A stretch of DNA of 6,541 nucleotides from Deferribacteres bacterium JdFR-76 (GTDB taxonomy: Bacteria > Zhuqueibacterota > JdFR-76): NCBI GenBank assembly GCA_002011685.1, contig MTOL01000165.1, forward strand, positions 1 through 6,541, given 5' to 3'. A model generated the notes under the pieces. It was given only the letters and a program-made list of their open reading frames with translations. It did not search any database and was not told the DNA's origin. Made by a program: the position numbers and the translations under genes. Below are positions 6,308 through 6,541 of the stretch, piece after piece (the stretch's first letter is position 1; the number at the start of each line of letters is the position of its first letter).

Positions 6308-6541
6308 CGGGAAAGTGGCGCTGGTGACGGGGGGAAGCCGGGGGATTGGTGCAGCCATCGTCCGGACGCTTGTTCGGGAAGGGGCCTCCGTGGCCTTCAC
6401 GTTCCGATCAAAACGTGAAGCCGCGGTGCAGCTGATCGATTCGCTGCGGCATCTGGCTCCCAAAATTGTGGCCTACCAGGCCGATGTGGCCAGTTTTCGC
6501 CATGCTGCCCAGGTGGTAGAGGCTGTCCAGAAAGAATTTGG
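6294..6541 (+). CDS. Short-chain dehydrogenase/reductase, FabG/BadH-like (3' truncated by the window edge)
   Basis: Only the first 82 residues are visible. They begin MGLLDGKVALVTGGSRGIG, with the classical SDR cofactor motif TGGSRGIG at 12-19, and continue through the Rossmann fold to an ADV motif (63-65) that usually contacts the adenine. The catalytic Ser-Tyr-Lys lies beyond the window. Sequence alone fits FabG-type 3-oxoacyl reductases and many other SDRs. Next to a BamA/BadI-like hydrolase, a role like BadH (2-hydroxycyclohexanecarboxyl-CoA dehydrogenase, an SDR) is attractive but inferred. The residues after strand 2 (FTFRSK) suggest NADP(H) rather than NAD(H), because a basic residue stands where NAD-dependent SDRs usually have aspartate. 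The start at 6294 overlaps the upstream gene by 14 bases and has GGAG at 6283-6286. Confidence 0.88.
   Translation, partial: MGLLDGKVALVTGGSRGIGAAIVRTLVREGASVAFTFRSKREAAVQLIDSLRHLAPKIVAYQADVASFRHAAQVVEAVQKEF

Overview
The window is a tightly packed, single-strand (+) gene block from what looks like an anaerobic or facultatively anaerobic bacterium. Shine-Dalgarno sites are clear, GC content looks somewhat above half by eye, and two genes belong to oxygen-sensitive Fe-S families: a 2-hydroxyacyl-CoA dehydratase / benzoyl-CoA reductase (BcrB/BcrC/HgdB)-type subunit and its ATP-hydrolysing activator (HgdC/BcrA/BcrD-type). I cannot assign a genus. No RNA genes, mobile elements, CRISPR arrays, promoters or terminators could be supported, and no non-coding gap exceeds a few bases.

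Layout from left to right: (1) the 3' part of a fused 3-hydroxyacyl-CoA dehydrogenase / enoyl-CoA hydratase (<1-1610); (2) a dehydratase/reductase Fe-S catalytic subunit (1607-2788, 4-base ATGA overlap with gene 1); (3) the ATPase activator (2775-3548, TTG start inside gene 2); (4) an AMP-forming acyl-CoA synthetase (3529-5253, ATG inside gene 3); (5) a crotonase-fold hydrolase resembling BamA/Oah (6-oxocyclohex-1-ene-1-carbonyl-CoA hydrolase) and BadI, with an extra C-terminal zinc ribbon (5258-6307); (6) the first 82 codons of a short-chain dehydrogenase/reductase (6294->6541). Every junction is an overlap or a 4-base gap with its own ribosome binding site, so this is almost certainly one transcription unit that continues past both window edges.

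Together the genes spell out a CoA-ester pathway. The synthetase would activate a carboxylic acid. The Fe-S subunit plus activator would carry out ATP-driven low-potential electron chemistry, either aromatic-ring reduction or radical dehydration. The SDR would oxidise a ring alcohol, the BamA/BadI-like enzyme would hydrolytically open a ring ketone, and the dehydrogenase/hydratase fusion would continue beta-oxidation. This is the logic of anaerobic benzoyl-CoA or cyclohexanecarboxyl-CoA degradation, but with two differences: only one catalytic subunit and one small activator are visible where class I benzoyl-CoA reductases have four different subunits, and the ring hydrolase carries a zinc ribbon. 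The substrate, and even the direction of the pathway, cannot be read from the sequence.
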